DNA from: Ignavibacteriota bacterium
GTDB lineage: Bacteria; Bacteroidota; Ignavibacteria; UBA10030; SZUA-254
NCBI GenBank assembly: GCA_016212665.1
Contig: JACREZ010000016.1
Location: 62,001-126,000, forward strand
Length of the DNA stretch: 64,000 nt
Direction of reading: 5' to 3'
This document shows positions 55,276-64,000 of the stretch, in pieces. Position 1 is the first letter of the stretch; the number at the start of each line of letters is the position of its first letter. Both the position numbers and the translations under genes were made by a program. The notes under the pieces are model-generated. The model did not search any database and was not told where the DNA came from. It was given only the letters and a program-made list of their open reading frames with translations.

Positions 55276-58200
55276 TCAGGTTGATTGTGTTAGTTTTTCG
55301 GTGGAGCGAATCTTCTGAAGTTCGTTGCAAGAGGCATCAAATATTGTAACCAAATCATTCAGGCGGTATTCGATTTTTTCCCATTCATTTGCGCTGAGAA
55401 GTTCTTCTATCTCTTTGCAAATTTTTCCGACTTGTACCGCACCTAAGTTTTGACTACTTCCCTTCAACGTGTGAACAGCATGTTTCAGTAACTTTGCATC
55501 TCTTCCTTCAAATGCAGTTCTCGCGTCCAGAATACGTGCCGGGGAGTGTTCTAAATATAAATCAATCAATTCATTCAGGAGAGAAGGTTTTCCCGCCGGT
55601 TGCATCGAGCGGAACATGGCGACGGTGTTTTGGTCAATCATATGTTGCGGTAATTTCTGTGTTGGTGGTTTCGGGATACTTTTTTTCTCTACAAGAACAT
55701 TTCCCCATTTTTGTAACGATTGTTGCATCGCATCAAGCCGGACAGGTTTGGTGAGAAAATCATCCATACCGGCGGCAAGACATTTTTCACGGTCACTGAC
55801 GGTTGCATACGCTGTCACTGCAATGATTTTCGGTCGTTTTTCTTTCGGTAGGAGAGCGTGAATAGCACGCGTTGTTTCAAACCCATTCATCTCCGGCATT
55901 TCAACATCCATAAAAATCAGGTCGTACGATTTATCCTTCATCCGAGTCAGAACTTCTTTGCCGGTTGAAGCAATGTCGGCAGTGAAACCAAGCGTTCCGA
56001 GTAAATGTTGAGTCACTTTTTGATTGACGGGACTATCTTCCGCGACAAGAATGTTCAGCGAATACGTTTTCCCGATTTGCGGAACCGATACAGTTTGTTC
56101 TCTCTTCAACGATACAGATTCTTTTCCGGTGAGAACAGTGTAGAGAGTTTCAAAGAGATTCGATTGTTTCACCGGTTTCGAAAGAATACCGGAGAGTGTT
56201 TCGGAAGAAGAGAGTAATTTTTCTCTCTCCTGTACATTCGCACCTATTGCAATAATCGGAAGGGTGATTTTCTCGTACGTTTTCCTGATTTCGTCAATCA
56301 ATGGGATTCCTGCATCGGTTCGAATATTTGTGTTGACGAGAGCAACTGCAATTTTCATGTGGCGATTCAGGATTTCCAGCGCTTCGATCGCTGTTTCAAC
56401 CGTTTTGGGAATCAATCCCCATTGTTTGCATAATTGGTCGAGCATCAAACGACTTGTCGTTGTTTCATCGACCAGAAGAATTTTTTTATGCAGAAACTCC
56501 GGGAGATTTCGTTTCATATACGGTTTCATTTGAACAGAATCCTTCGGAACTTCCTTGACAGAAATGGTAAACGTGAAGGTTGAACCTTTTCCCACGGTGC
56601 TTTGTACGGAAGTTGTTCCTCCCATGACCTGAGTAAGCCGTGAACAGATTGCCAAACCAAGTCCGGTTCCGCTGTAGCGACGCGTTGCAGAAGAATCTAC
56701 TTGCGTAAACGGTTGGAAGAGTAACGGTATTTTTTCTTCCGGGATTCCAATACCGGTATCGTTGATATCAAATTGAATTTGTGTGTGTGAATCCGAGTAG
56801 GATTTGACTTTGATTAATACTGTAATCTCACCTTCGTTTGTGAACTTGATGGCGTTATTGACAAGGTTGATAAGAATCTGACGAAGCCGATGCCTGTCGG
56901 AAAAAATAAATTGGGGAACATTGTTTTGTGCAAGATACGAAAGTTCAATATCCTTCTCGCTTGCTTTCGTCGAGAGTAAATCAAACACTTCCTCGATGCA
57001 TGCTTTCAACTCGAACGGTTCTTCGAGTAAATCAATCTTGCCCGATTCAATTTTTGAAAAATCTAAAATATCATTGATGACCGTAAGGAGCGCATCGCCG
57101 CTGACGCGAATCGTGTCAACATATTCTCGTTGTTGTTCATTGAGAGCGCTTTGCATCAGCAAGTCCGTCATTCCAATAACGCCATTCATCGGTGTCCGGA
57201 TTTCGTGGCTCATCGTAGCGAGAAATTCCGATTTCGCGCGCGTGGCAGATTCGGCATGTTCTTTCGCTTTCACCAACTCAATTTCAATCTTTTTCCTGAA
57301 TGAAATTTGAGTTTCCAATTCATCGTTTGTTGTTTCCAGTTCGACGGTTCTCTGGCGGACGCGTTGCTCCAAATTTTCATTGATGCGTTTGATTTCTTCT
57401 TCCGCCTTTTTTCTGACAAGGACTTCGGCTTCTAAGGCTGTGTTCGTGGATTCCAATTCTTTTGTTTTTTTGAGAATCGAATCACGCTGATTGCTTAATT
57501 CAGCAGACATCGTGTTGAACGCCGATGAAAGTTCGCCTATTTCGTCTCTCGACGAAATTGCTAATTCTTTTCCGAACGAACCGGAGGCGATTTCGCGCGC
57601 GGCGAGCGAAAGTTTTTTAATCGGGAGCGTCAAGCCACGCGAAACAAACAGTCCGACTAATGCCGCTCCGAGCAAACTGAAACCGACAAACATGATGATT
57701 TTTTCGCGCATCGAATAGACGGAGACAAACGCCTGTTCTACCGGTTGTTCAACAATAATTCCCATTTGTAAATCCGGCATTGGCGTAAATGATGCAAGCA
57801 TGTGCTTCTCTTCTTTGTTGATATATTCTTTCGAGAAGGCGACATTTTTTAAAATCATTGTTCCGAGTTCCTGAGAACCGCCGTTTTCAAACAGTTTTGA
57901 TTTTGCGATTGAAAATTGTTCCTGAACGAACAGGGGATTTGCGTGAGCAATAATTTCCCCGCGACCATTGACAATATAAACCTGGTCCGGCTGTCCTGTA
58001 AAACGCCGTCGTGAAATATCGAACACGAGTCCGGAAAGTTCTTCGAGCGGAAGATAAGTGAGGAGGTATCCTTGCAATCGTTCATGCGCAAGTTTGTCTT
58101 TGGATATCCATGTCGCCATCAGTTCGATATACACGATGCCGTCTTCTTTGGAAAGAAACGTCGAGCCGATTCCGACATCGGTTTTCGGTAACCGTTCAAA

Positions 58201-58590
58201 GGGAAATTGTCGGGGAACGTTCGTTGGAATGCGGTATTGTGCCGGTCTCAATAAATCAAGGTAATTCCCTTTTTCATCATAAAAAGCAACAAATTGAACG
58301 CCAGATGAAGTTTGAATGATAGATTCAACCAATTGAAGTTTTTCGGTGCTTTCCTTAAACGGGTCTCCCAACAGCCGCGTGATTGAGCGAAGCGTTGTTG
58401 TGCCGTTATTCACATAGCCATGAACGGAACGGAGAACATCGTCGGATATTCCAAGAAAATATTCTTTCGTCAAAATCGTCATCGCTGTTTGATTAATTTC
58501 AAGAACAAGTAAACCGACAAAAATGAGCGGGATAATTGTAACAAGTATTAACGTCAGCGATGTTTTGTACGCGAGTTTAAATTTTATCAT
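55276..58590 (-). CDS. BarA-type hybrid sensor histidine kinase (Cache, HAMP, HisKA, HATPase, two receivers, Hpt)
   Basis: 1104 residues from ATG 58590; a TTG at 58638 overlapping the upstream stop would add 16. TM1 (about 12-32), a dCACHE-like periplasmic sensor (about 35-290), TM2 and HAMP (about 290-365), a coiled coil, HisKA with His462 in [11 protein letters not shown], and HATPase with NLVNNAIKF and GTGLGLAIC. The first receiver looks degenerate ([13 protein letters not shown], Asn where Asp is expected). The second is canonical ([12 protein letters not shown]). A C-terminal Hpt domain has [12 protein letters not shown]. This is a full phosphorelay in one chain. It follows the OmpA-FecR gene closely and is likely co-expressed with it. 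Confidence 0.93.
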   Translation of the reverse strand: MIKFKLAYKTSLTLILVTIIPLIFVGLLVLEINQTAMTILTKEYFLGISDDVLRSVHGYVNNGTTTLRSITRLLGDPFKESTEKLQLVESIIQTSSGVQFVAFYDEKGNYLDLLRPAQYRIPTNVPRQFPFERLPKTDVGIGSTFLSKEDGIVYIELMATWISKDKLAHERLQGYLLTYLPLEELSGLVFDISRRRFTGQPDQVYIVNGRGEIIAHANPLFVQEQFSIAKSKLFENGGSQELGTMILKNVAFSKEYINKEEKHMLASFTPMPDLQMGIIVEQPVEQAFVSVYSMREKIIMFVGFSLLGAALVGLFVSRGLTLPIKKLSLAAREIASGSFGKELAISSRDEIGELSSAFNTMSAELSNQRDSILKKTKELESTNTALEAEVLVRKKAEEEIKRINENLEQRVRQRTVELETTNDELETQISFRKKIEIELVKAKEHAESATRAKSEFLATMSHEIRTPMNGVIGMTDLLMQSALNEQQREYVDTIRVSGDALLTVINDILDFSKIESGKIDLLEEPFELKACIEEVFDLLSTKASEKDIELSYLAQNNVPQFIFSDRHRLRQILINLVNNAIKFTNEGEITVLIKVKSYSDSHTQIQFDINDTGIGIPEEKIPLLFQPFTQVDSSATRRYSGTGLGLAICSRLTQVMGGTTSVQSTVGKGSTFTFTISVKEVPKDSVQMKPYMKRNLPEFLHKKILLVDETTTSRLMLDQLCKQWGLIPKTVETAIEALEILNRHMKIAVALVNTNIRTDAGIPLIDEIRKTYEKITLPIIAIGANVQEREKLLSSSETLSGILSKPVKQSNLFETLYTVLTGKESVSLKREQTVSVPQIGKTYSLNILVAEDSPVNQKVTQHLLGTLGFTADIASTGKEVLTRMKDKSYDLIFMDVEMPEMNGFETTRAIHALLPKEKRPKIIAVTAYATVSDREKCLAAGMDDFLTKPVRLDAMQQSLQKWGNVLVEKKSIPKPPTQKLPQHMIDQNTVAMFRSMQPAGKPSLLNELIDLYLEHSPARILDARTAFEGRDAKLLKHAVHTLKGSSQNLGAVQVGKICKEIEELLSANEWEKIEYRLNDLVTIFDASCNELQKIRSTEKLTQST

Positions 58591-58634
58591 GGTATGTGGC
58601 GGTCTGACAGAAGTGCGGTTTGCCGAAACTTCAA

Positions 58635-60686
58635 TCAATAGATATAATATTCTAACTGAAGGTCAAACATTCCATGATAAATATTGTCGGCGGCAGGGTC
58701 GAATCGCTTGTAGTCGCTCGTTACCCAACGATAATGTCCTATCACGCCGAATGCTTTCGAGGGACCGTTAGAACGTAAACCGAGTCCAAGTCCTGCAACA
58801 TACGAACCCCCGGAAACAATTGTATAATTGTCGCCATAGTAATTGGGCCAAACCAAAACACCGGAAGTGATTTCCATGAGCGGAACGATTCCTTTCGGTT
58901 CGTCCGGTTCAATTCTCAGGAGAAGTTCTGCAAGTCCGAAGCCGCGAAGTTTTGTTTGCTTGTTGATTTGAAACGTGTCAGTGTTTTTCACAATAAACTC
59001 AGCGACAGCAAGATTGATTCCGAAATTATTATCACTGCTGAAGAGTTGAGGAAGTTTCAACGATAGCATCGCACCGACGTTGAACGATTCGTATTTATCG
59101 GGAACAACGAGAGGAGAAAATCCGAATGTCACACCGAACCGTCGCGAGGGAGTGTAGTTGAGAATGACTGTTTTACTGTTTTCAAACCCGATGGAATCGC
59201 GCGCTTCGATGATGAACGTATTTCGTCCTTCGAGCAATTTTGTTTGCCGGGAAAATTCACCGGTCGGTTGCAGAAACAATCGTTCACCGTTAATTTTGAC
59301 AATCGAATGCGGGTCGGCAGTTCCGCTGAGAAGCGCTTGCGGTTCATCAACATTCGTGATCCCCTCGTTGTAGGTAAACAGATTGAGTCGTGCCCGGTCA
59401 TAATCATATTTCCTGATAGTCAAGGTACGAGTCGCAGTTGGTTTTCCTTCTAACCCAACGGAATCAATTCCCTGCAAGTGCCAGTAATAGACTCCGCCAT
59501 CAAGGTTTACTTTGGATAATGTTTTTTTAGTCGTGACAGACCAGACGAGTTCATTGAAACTTGTATCAGTAGAGATTTCCAGTCGTGCTGAAACAGATTT
59601 CGGGTCCCAAGTAAAAGTAATACCATCTTTAGTCCATGGAAGATAATCCTGATAGGGAGTGAGAATAATTGGCGGGTCGGGAAGTTGTCTTGGAGGTTCT
59701 GGCGGTAAATCGCGGAACACCTGCGTTCCGAAATTTGCAGGTACTTCGATGGATGTTCCGGCGGCGGTAACTTCCGTTTTTCCTTCAAACACGGAAACCG
59801 TTGAACGGTCAATCTTATCAACTGCGAGTTTACTTCTAGTTTCAACATTAAAAGTCATTTCTGCGCTCGGAGTTTTCACCACATATTCCTGTTCGCGTTC
59901 GATAGCACGCAGTTTGGCAAGCAAATCTCCTTTTACTAATTCAATGTTTCCCTTCTCTTTGATGACCGGCTCCTTACTTTGCAGACCATAAACAATAACC
60001 AAACTGTTTTCACCGACCTGCAAACGACTGTTGTCATTAAATGTCACTTCTGCCCGTGATTCTGTTTTGGTGTTGATTTTATGCAGTTCATAAATCGGTT
60101 CTGAAATAAACGCATCGTCGAACCCGATGTTCCACGGCGCTTTTGTTTGTACCGCGCCATTGAAGAACGAAAGAACGCCTTCTTCATTTGCCGGTTTATT
60201 ATGTTCGTCGGTTAGTGAACGTTTTGTAAGTGAAGTCAGTGGTTTAATCTCCACGCGACGATTTTTTGCCCGTCCTTCAACTGTGCCATTGTCTGCTATG
60301 GGTTTGCTACTACCGTAGCCGCGTGCAGAAATATTCGATGGTCGAATTTCAAAATTACTTATAAGAAAGTCTCGCACTTTATTCGCACGGCGTATAGCAA
60401 GTTCCTGATTATATTCTTGTTTGCCAGTGGAATCAGAGTGACCGGAGATTTCAATTTTCAAATCGTTTCTTGTCTGCAAGTACGCGCCGATTTTCTTAAG
60501 CGAAGCAACCATTGCTTTATCTAATGAATCGCTATCGCTTTGAAACGCCTCGGTTCTCAAAACAATTTTATTGCCGGGGCTGAGATCGAATTCTTGTGAG
60601 AACCCGGTGTGCAGTACCGCAAGCGAGAGTAAAATAAGTACAAATTCAGTATGTCGGAAAATTCTTTTCGTGGCGAAAGAAATCAT
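58635..60686 (-). CDS. OmpA-FecR fusion envelope protein with C-terminal barrel-like region
   Basis: 683 residues. Signal peptide (about 12-30, ending GFSQ). An OmpA-type peptidoglycan-binding domain is unusually N-terminal (about 45-150: [24 protein letters not shown]). A FecR domain (about 205-330: [33 protein letters not shown]) follows, then Ig/FN3-like segments (about 345-540). A strand-rich region (about 545-683) ends LQLEYYIY with an aromatic C-terminus, compatible with an outer-membrane barrel. FecR domains sense or bind ligands in iron and stress signalling. The hybrid kinase gene begins 45 bp downstream, hinting at a joint envelope-sensing system (inference). Confidence 0.85.
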   Translation of the reverse strand: MISFATKRIFRHTEFVLILLSLAVLHTGFSQEFDLSPGNKIVLRTEAFQSDSDSLDKAMVASLKKIGAYLQTRNDLKIEISGHSDSTGKQEYNQELAIRRANKVRDFLISNFEIRPSNISARGYGSSKPIADNGTVEGRAKNRRVEIKPLTSLTKRSLTDEHNKPANEEGVLSFFNGAVQTKAPWNIGFDDAFISEPIYELHKINTKTESRAEVTFNDNSRLQVGENSLVIVYGLQSKEPVIKEKGNIELVKGDLLAKLRAIEREQEYVVKTPSAEMTFNVETRSKLAVDKIDRSTVSVFEGKTEVTAAGTSIEVPANFGTQVFRDLPPEPPRQLPDPPIILTPYQDYLPWTKDGITFTWDPKSVSARLEISTDTSFNELVWSVTTKKTLSKVNLDGGVYYWHLQGIDSVGLEGKPTATRTLTIRKYDYDRARLNLFTYNEGITNVDEPQALLSGTADPHSIVKINGERLFLQPTGEFSRQTKLLEGRNTFIIEARDSIGFENSKTVILNYTPSRRFGVTFGFSPLVVPDKYESFNVGAMLSLKLPQLFSSDNNFGINLAVAEFIVKNTDTFQINKQTKLRGFGLAELLLRIEPDEPKGIVPLMEITSGVLVWPNYYGDNYTIVSGGSYVAGLGLGLRSNGPSKAFGVIGHYRWVTSDYKRFDPAADNIYHGMFDLQLEYYIY

Positions 60687-60862
60687 TCGGTTATTCCTTT
60701 TCGATTGTTAACGTCGGCGAAAATATAGGTTTATGTTCTCTCAATAGCAAGTGATTTCCAAAGAAAAAATTCTCTCTGCGAATTCAATCACCTTTTGCAT
60801 GAACATGTATTTTTCTCTATATTTTCCACAAGTTTAGACTCTTCACAACGAACAATCCATTC

Positions 60863-61696
60863 TTGAGAAAATATCTCAATTTTATCAAAATAGAACACAC
60901 ATTATTTACCCTGCCTCTCATCTATAGCGGGTTTATTATTGGGATGAAGGAAGTGCCTTCTCTCGAACTTTTGTTTCTAGTACTTCTTTCTGCTACCGGA
61001 GCCAGGGTAATTGCTTTTGCATTGAATCGAATTATTGACCGGAAAATAGATGCAAGGAATCCAAGAACTGTTGTTCGCGAACTCCCAAGCGGTACTATGA
61101 CTTTGCATGAAGCATATCTGGTGATGGTTGCAGGGGCGGTTCTCTATTTCGGTTCGGCATATTTTATCTCCTCTTTTTGTTTGATGATTTCACCGATTCC
61201 GCTTCTCATCTTTGTCATCTATCCGTACATGAAGCGGTTTACCGCTCTTGCACATTTCGGGGTCGGTTTGGGAATGTCAATGGCTCCGCTCGGCGGATAC
61301 TTTGCCGCTTCTCCGTCGTTTGAAAATATTCTCCCTGCAATTGCGCTTTGCCTCTTCACTGTTTTCTGGGGAACCGGCTTCGATATTATCTATGCAACGC
61401 TCGATGAAGAGTTCGACAGGAAAGAACGATTATATTCGTTTGTTTCCCGGTTCGGTCGGGAACGCGCGCTCATCTGGTCATCTGTTTTTCACGCAGCGGC
61501 ATTCTGCTTTTTGTTATTACTCTTCTTCACGACGATTCAAACATGGTACGCAGTTCCGTTTCTTCTTCTCTCCGGTTTTCTTCTTTGGTTTGAACAACGA
61601 AAAGCAGACGATGTTCATCTTGCGTTTTTCAAAGTCAACGCTGGAGTCGGGTTTGTTGTTTTCGTTATGATAGTAACCGGAGCGGTTTTCCATTAA
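60863..61696 (+). CDS. ubiA: UbiA-family 4-hydroxybenzoate/1,4-dihydroxy-6-naphthoate polyprenyltransferase
   Basis: 277 residues from TTG 60863. Integral membrane prenyltransferase with about eight helices. The first Asp-rich motif NRIIDRKIDARNPRT has N55, D59 and D63. The second is DIIYATLDEEFDRKERLYS near 173-191. It begins FIKIEHTLFTLPLIYSG, matching UbiA proteins. It transfers a polyprenyl chain to an aromatic acid. With ubiX and ubiD following, it may act as MqnP in the futalosine menaquinone pathway (inference; ubiquinone is not expected in this group). The 176-bp gap before it holds nothing recognisable. Confidence 0.9.
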   Translation: MRKYLNFIKIEHTLFTLPLIYSGFIIGMKEVPSLELLFLVLLSATGARVIAFALNRIIDRKIDARNPRTVVRELPSGTMTLHEAYLVMVAGAVLYFGSAYFISSFCLMISPIPLLIFVIYPYMKRFTALAHFGVGLGMSMAPLGGYFAASPSFENILPAIALCLFTVFWGTGFDIIYATLDEEFDRKERLYSFVSRFGRERALIWSSVFHAAAFCFLLLLFFTTIQTWYAVPFLLLSGFLLWFEQRKADDVHLAFFKVNAGVGFVVFVMIVTGAVFH

Positions 61697-61829
61697 ATTC
61701 TAAATCCTAATCTCTAAACGCTAAACAAATTCAAATGTCAAAATTTCAAAAAGTAAGAACCCTATATTATTTTGGAGTTCGAAATTCGAATTTGTTTCGG
61801 ATTTCGGATTTCGGATTTCGGATTTTGCA
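61697..61829. repeat. Word-like repeat tract abutting the ubiX start
   Basis: AATTCTAAATCCTAATCTC, CAAATTCAAATGTC, GAATTCGAAATTCGAATTTG-like words, then four tandem TTTCGGA units (61796-61828) that end one base before the ubiX ATG. The last set is the same wording as in T9SS tails 3, 4 and 5. Confidence 0.8.
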
Positions 61830-62381
61830 ATGAGGATTGCCGTTGGAATTACCGGTTCATCCGGCGCCGTGTATGCCGTTGAATTTTTGAAACAATGCCC
61901 GGGAGATAAGTTTCTCATCGTCAGCAAGTGGGGAAAAGTCTTGTTGAAGGAAGAGGCAAACACAACCGAAAAAGATTTACAATCACACGTCAAACGACAA
62001 TTTTCCAACGATGATCTGACCGCTCCGCTTGCTTCCGGTTCGAATAAGATTGATGCATACGTTATTCTTCCGTGTTCGACTTCTACACTCGGAAAAATTG
62101 TCTGTGGCATCGGCGATTCACTCATCACCCGCACAGCACAGGTTTGTTTGAAGGAGCGATACAAACTTATTTTGTGCGTTCGTGAAACACCGCTTGCAAC
62201 CAACACGCTCGAACAATGCGCGAAACTTTCAAGTTACGGCGCAATCATTATGCCGATTAGTCCGCCGTTATATTATGTTCCGAAAACTGTCGAAGAATAT
62301 ATTAACGGATTTGTTGAGAAGTTGATTGGCGTGGTTGGCGCGAAGGAAGTGCGCGGGTGGAGAGCATCTGAACTGGAGTAA
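61830..62381 (+). CDS. ubiX: Flavin prenyltransferase
   Basis: 183 residues. It makes prenylated FMN, the cofactor of UbiD decarboxylases. The N-terminal Rossmann-like GITGSSGA (6-13), the PCSTSTLGKIVCGIGDSLITR segment near 90, and LCVRETPLATNTL near 125 are diagnostic. Soluble. The ATG follows a repeat tract by one base, so no Shine-Dalgarno sequence is present. It sits between the prenyltransferase and the yhcG-ubiD pair. Confidence 0.96.
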   Translation: MRIAVGITGSSGAVYAVEFLKQCPGDKFLIVSKWGKVLLKEEANTTEKDLQSHVKRQFSNDDLTAPLASGSNKIDAYVILPCSTSTLGKIVCGIGDSLITRTAQVCLKERYKLILCVRETPLATNTLEQCAKLSSYGAIIMPISPPLYYVPKTVEEYINGFVEKLIGVVGAKEVRGWRASELE

Positions 62382-62480
62382 TGGAATGGTGGAGTTTTGG
62401 AGTATTTCTGATTTCCGATTTTTGATTGCTGATTCTTTTTAGTCAAACGAAATCAATTCTACATTCTCAGTTCATCGTAT
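62382..62480. repeat. Short word-like tract between ubiX and yhcG
   Basis: ATGGAATGGTGGAGTTTTGG and then GATTTCCGATTTTTGATTGC, with TGATTC after it. These are recurring GATT words as in the other tracts. No ORF. Confidence 0.6.
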
Positions 62481-63509
62481 ATGTCTGATAAAATTCAAAC
62501 ACAAGAACATCTCTTTGTAGAAGTTGCGCAACTTATTCAGGACGCGCGAAGGAAAGCGCTCCAATCCGTCAATACCCAACTCATTGATTTGTATTGGCAG
62601 GTGGGCGAGTACATCAGCCGGAAAGTTGAATCGGCGGTGTGGGGTGAAGGTGTGGTAAAGCAACTTGCAGAGTACATTGCACGTGAATTACCGGATGTAA
62701 AGGGATTTACCCGACGTAATCTGTTTAGAATGAAACAATTCTATGAGGTTTATAGAGATGATGAAAAAGTCTCACCACTGGTGAGACAATTACCGTGGAC
62801 ACATAACATCATTATCCTCAGTAAATGTAAAAGTTCTGAAGAACGAAAATTTTATATTGAACTATCATTTCGTGAAAAATATTCAAAGAGGGAATTAGAA
62901 CATCAAATTGATGGCGCATTGTTCGAACGTACAATCCTTTCACCTCCAAAAGTGTCACCGCTGGTGACACAATTGTATCCTCTTGCCACACAAGTATTTA
63001 GGGATACGTACCTTCTCGATTTTCTCAATCTTCCGGAAGGTCATTCCGAATCAGAGTTACAACAAGGATTGGTGGCAAACTTAAAAAAATTCTTGCTTGA
63101 ACTTGGTCGGGACTTCTGTTTTATCGGGGAACGATTTCAGTTACAAGTTGGCGGAAAAGATTTTTTCGTTGATTTACTTTTTTACCATCGAGGGCTGGAA
63201 TGTTTAGTTGATTTTGAATTGAAGATTGATGACTTCAAGCCGGAGTATCTTGGAAAAATGGAGTTTTACCTTGAGGCATTAGACAGGGATATCAAAAAGC
63301 CGCATGAAAAACCAAGTGTAGGCGTGTTGCTTTGCAAATCGAAAGACGCGGAGATTGTGGAGTATGCGCTCAGCCGGACACTCTCCCCGACACTCATCGC
63401 CGAGTATAAAACAGCATTGCCGGATAAATATTTGTTACAGCAGAAACTTCATGAGTTTTATGAACTGCAAACCGAACTGCTCATGAGAGAATCAGAAAAA
63501 GAGGAGTGA
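62481..63509 (+). CDS. YhcG-family PDDEXK nuclease domain protein (DUF1016)
   Basis: 342 residues. N-terminal DUF1016_N helical domain (about 10-150: LIDLYWQVGEYISRKV, GFTRRNLFRMKQFYEVY, PWTHNIIILSKCK). C-terminal PDDEXK nuclease-like domain (about 170-330) with GGKDFFVDLLFYHRGLECLVDFELK, which keeps the D and ExK catalytic pattern. Family knowledge: YhcG-type proteins are predicted nucleases, often near mobile or restriction genes; their role is unsettled. Here it lies between ubiX and ubiD, and its stop overlaps the ubiD start by one base. Two short palindromes inside it encode the same peptide (VSPLVxQL). Confidence 0.9.
   Translation: MSDKIQTQEHLFVEVAQLIQDARRKALQSVNTQLIDLYWQVGEYISRKVESAVWGEGVVKQLAEYIARELPDVKGFTRRNLFRMKQFYEVYRDDEKVSPLVRQLPWTHNIIILSKCKSSEERKFYIELSFREKYSKRELEHQIDGALFERTILSPPKVSPLVTQLYPLATQVFRDTYLLDFLNLPEGHSESELQQGLVANLKKFLLELGRDFCFIGERFQLQVGGKDFFVDLLFYHRGLECLVDFELKIDDFKPEYLGKMEFYLEALDRDIKKPHEKPSVGVLLCKSKDAEIVEYALSRTLSPTLIAEYKTALPDKYLLQQKLHEFYELQTELLMRESEKEE
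62769..62787. repeat. Palindrome inside yhcG (copy 1)
   Basis: GTCTCACC-act-GGTGAGAC, perfect 8-bp arms, coding for VSPLVRQ. It pairs with copy 2 at 62952. Confidence 0.8.
62952..62970. repeat. Palindrome inside yhcG (copy 2)
   Basis: GTGTCACC-gct-GGTGACAC, perfect 8-bp arms, coding for VSPLVTQ in the same frame as copy 1. The arms differ from copy 1 at the third base, with the matching change on the other arm. Confidence 0.8.
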
Positions 63510-64000
63510 TGCAAAGTTCATTTACGGATTTCCAATCATACATTCACGCAATAGAAAAAGCAGGCGAACTCCATCGCACGCAAGTTGAAATTGACCCCGC
63601 TCTCGAGCTGACGGAAATTTCTGTTCGTGCATTGCGTGAAGGAAAACCTGCGTTACTTGTTGAGCGACCGAAAGGTTCATCATTTCCGCTTGTCATCAAT
63701 CATTTTTCAAGTGCAAAAAGAATTGAGTTATCGCTTGGCAGACATCCGGACGAAATCGGACACGAACTCATTTCGTTTCTTGAACAAGCGATGCCACCGA
63801 CTCTCAAAACATTGCTTGATAATAAACCGACATTGAAACGATTTCTCAATGCACGACCGAAAAATGTTCCTTCGGGAATTTCACAGCAAGTAATCACTCA
63901 GCCAAATCTTGATGCACTTCCGATTCAGGTTTGCTGGGAATTGGACGGCGGAAAGTTTATCACCTACGGACAAATCTTCACCTACGACCCGCGCACGAAC
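63509..64000 (+). CDS. ubiD: UbiD-family decarboxylase, 3'-truncated by the window end
   Basis: 164 codons are visible, open at base 64000. The ATG at 63509 overlaps the yhcG stop (TGATG), and GAGGAG lies just upstream inside yhcG, so translation is coupled. The sequence starts MQSSFTDFQSYIHAIEKAGE. It continues with VEIDPALELTEISVRALREG, LLVERPKGSSFPLVINHFSS and RIELSLGRHPDEIG, the N-terminal pattern of UbiD/MqnL proteins (prenyl-FMN-dependent decarboxylases of prenylated aromatic acids). The catalytic part lies beyond the window. With ubiA and ubiX it makes a quinone-synthesis set. Confidence 0.92.
   Translation, partial: MQSSFTDFQSYIHAIEKAGELHRTQVEIDPALELTEISVRALREGKPALLVERPKGSSFPLVINHFSSAKRIELSLGRHPDEIGHELISFLEQAMPPTLKTLLDNKPTLKRFLNARPKNVPSGISQQVITQPNLDALPIQVCWELDGGKFITYGQIFTYDPRTN

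Overview
The window comes from a bacterium of the Bacteroidota/Chlorobiota/Ignavibacteriota (FCB) group, most likely an Ignavibacteria-like lineage. The main evidence is five large secreted proteins that end in type IX secretion (T9SS) C-terminal sorting domains opening with YPNPFNP. Supporting evidence is propeller-type sensor kinases, a DUF3078 barrel, OmpA proteins with thrombospondin-3 repeats, the efp-accB-accC order, and intergenic DNA full of short word-like repeats. No rRNA, tRNA, CRISPR array, prophage or transposase gene was seen.

Layout. 1-24.8 kb (+) is a surface-protein locus. It holds two very large paralogues (the first cut by the window start), a one-component-like propeller histidine kinase with a NarL-type regulator, a lone receiver, a tail-fibre-like S74 protein, and a 1693-residue protein built from nested repeats. 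Nine copies of one ~105-residue module, called here the WSVNP module, are spread over four of these proteins. 24.9-30.8 kb (+) carries guaA, tyrS, a TolB-like propeller, an esterase lipoprotein, a DUF2007-like protein and an alkyltransferase-like (ATL) DNA repair protein. 30.8-44.3 kb (-) carries a T9SS esterase, a propeller lipoprotein, a YbjQ protein, a ParE-type toxin-antitoxin pair, a DCC protein, an APC permease, a PIG-L deacetylase, and gcvP, gcvH, accC, accB and efp. 44.6-53.7 kb (-) carries a 1672-residue BNR/T9SS protein, mscL, DUF3078 and OmpA proteins, and a receiver-DHp protein. 53.9-60.7 kb has an NtrC-type regulator (+), then a hybrid kinase and an OmpA-FecR protein (-). 60.9-64 kb (+) has a UbiA-family prenyltransferase, ubiX, a YhcG-type PDDEXK nuclease and the start of ubiD, cut by the window end. 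The UbiA/UbiX/UbiD set suggests quinone synthesis, possibly the futalosine route to menaquinone.

Most notable points. (a) The same kind of word-like short repeat (TTCGGATTTCGGATT, TTATCAGTTATCAG, GTCAATTATCAATT) fills several intergenic gaps and also codes for the variable strand just after YPNPFNP in all five T9SS sorting domains. (b) Such repeats supply the start codon of tyrS, the stop codon of accB and the N-terminus of the gene after tyrS. (c) In the 1693-residue protein the WSVNP module is nested inside every second Ig/cadherin-like domain, giving three ~930-bp supra-repeats. (d) EF-P has N-W-R where the modified Lys of the loop tip is normally found. (e) A 97-bp element has perfect 17-bp terminal inverted repeats. 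(f) yhcG lies between ubiX and ubiD and carries two near-identical palindromes that encode the same peptide.
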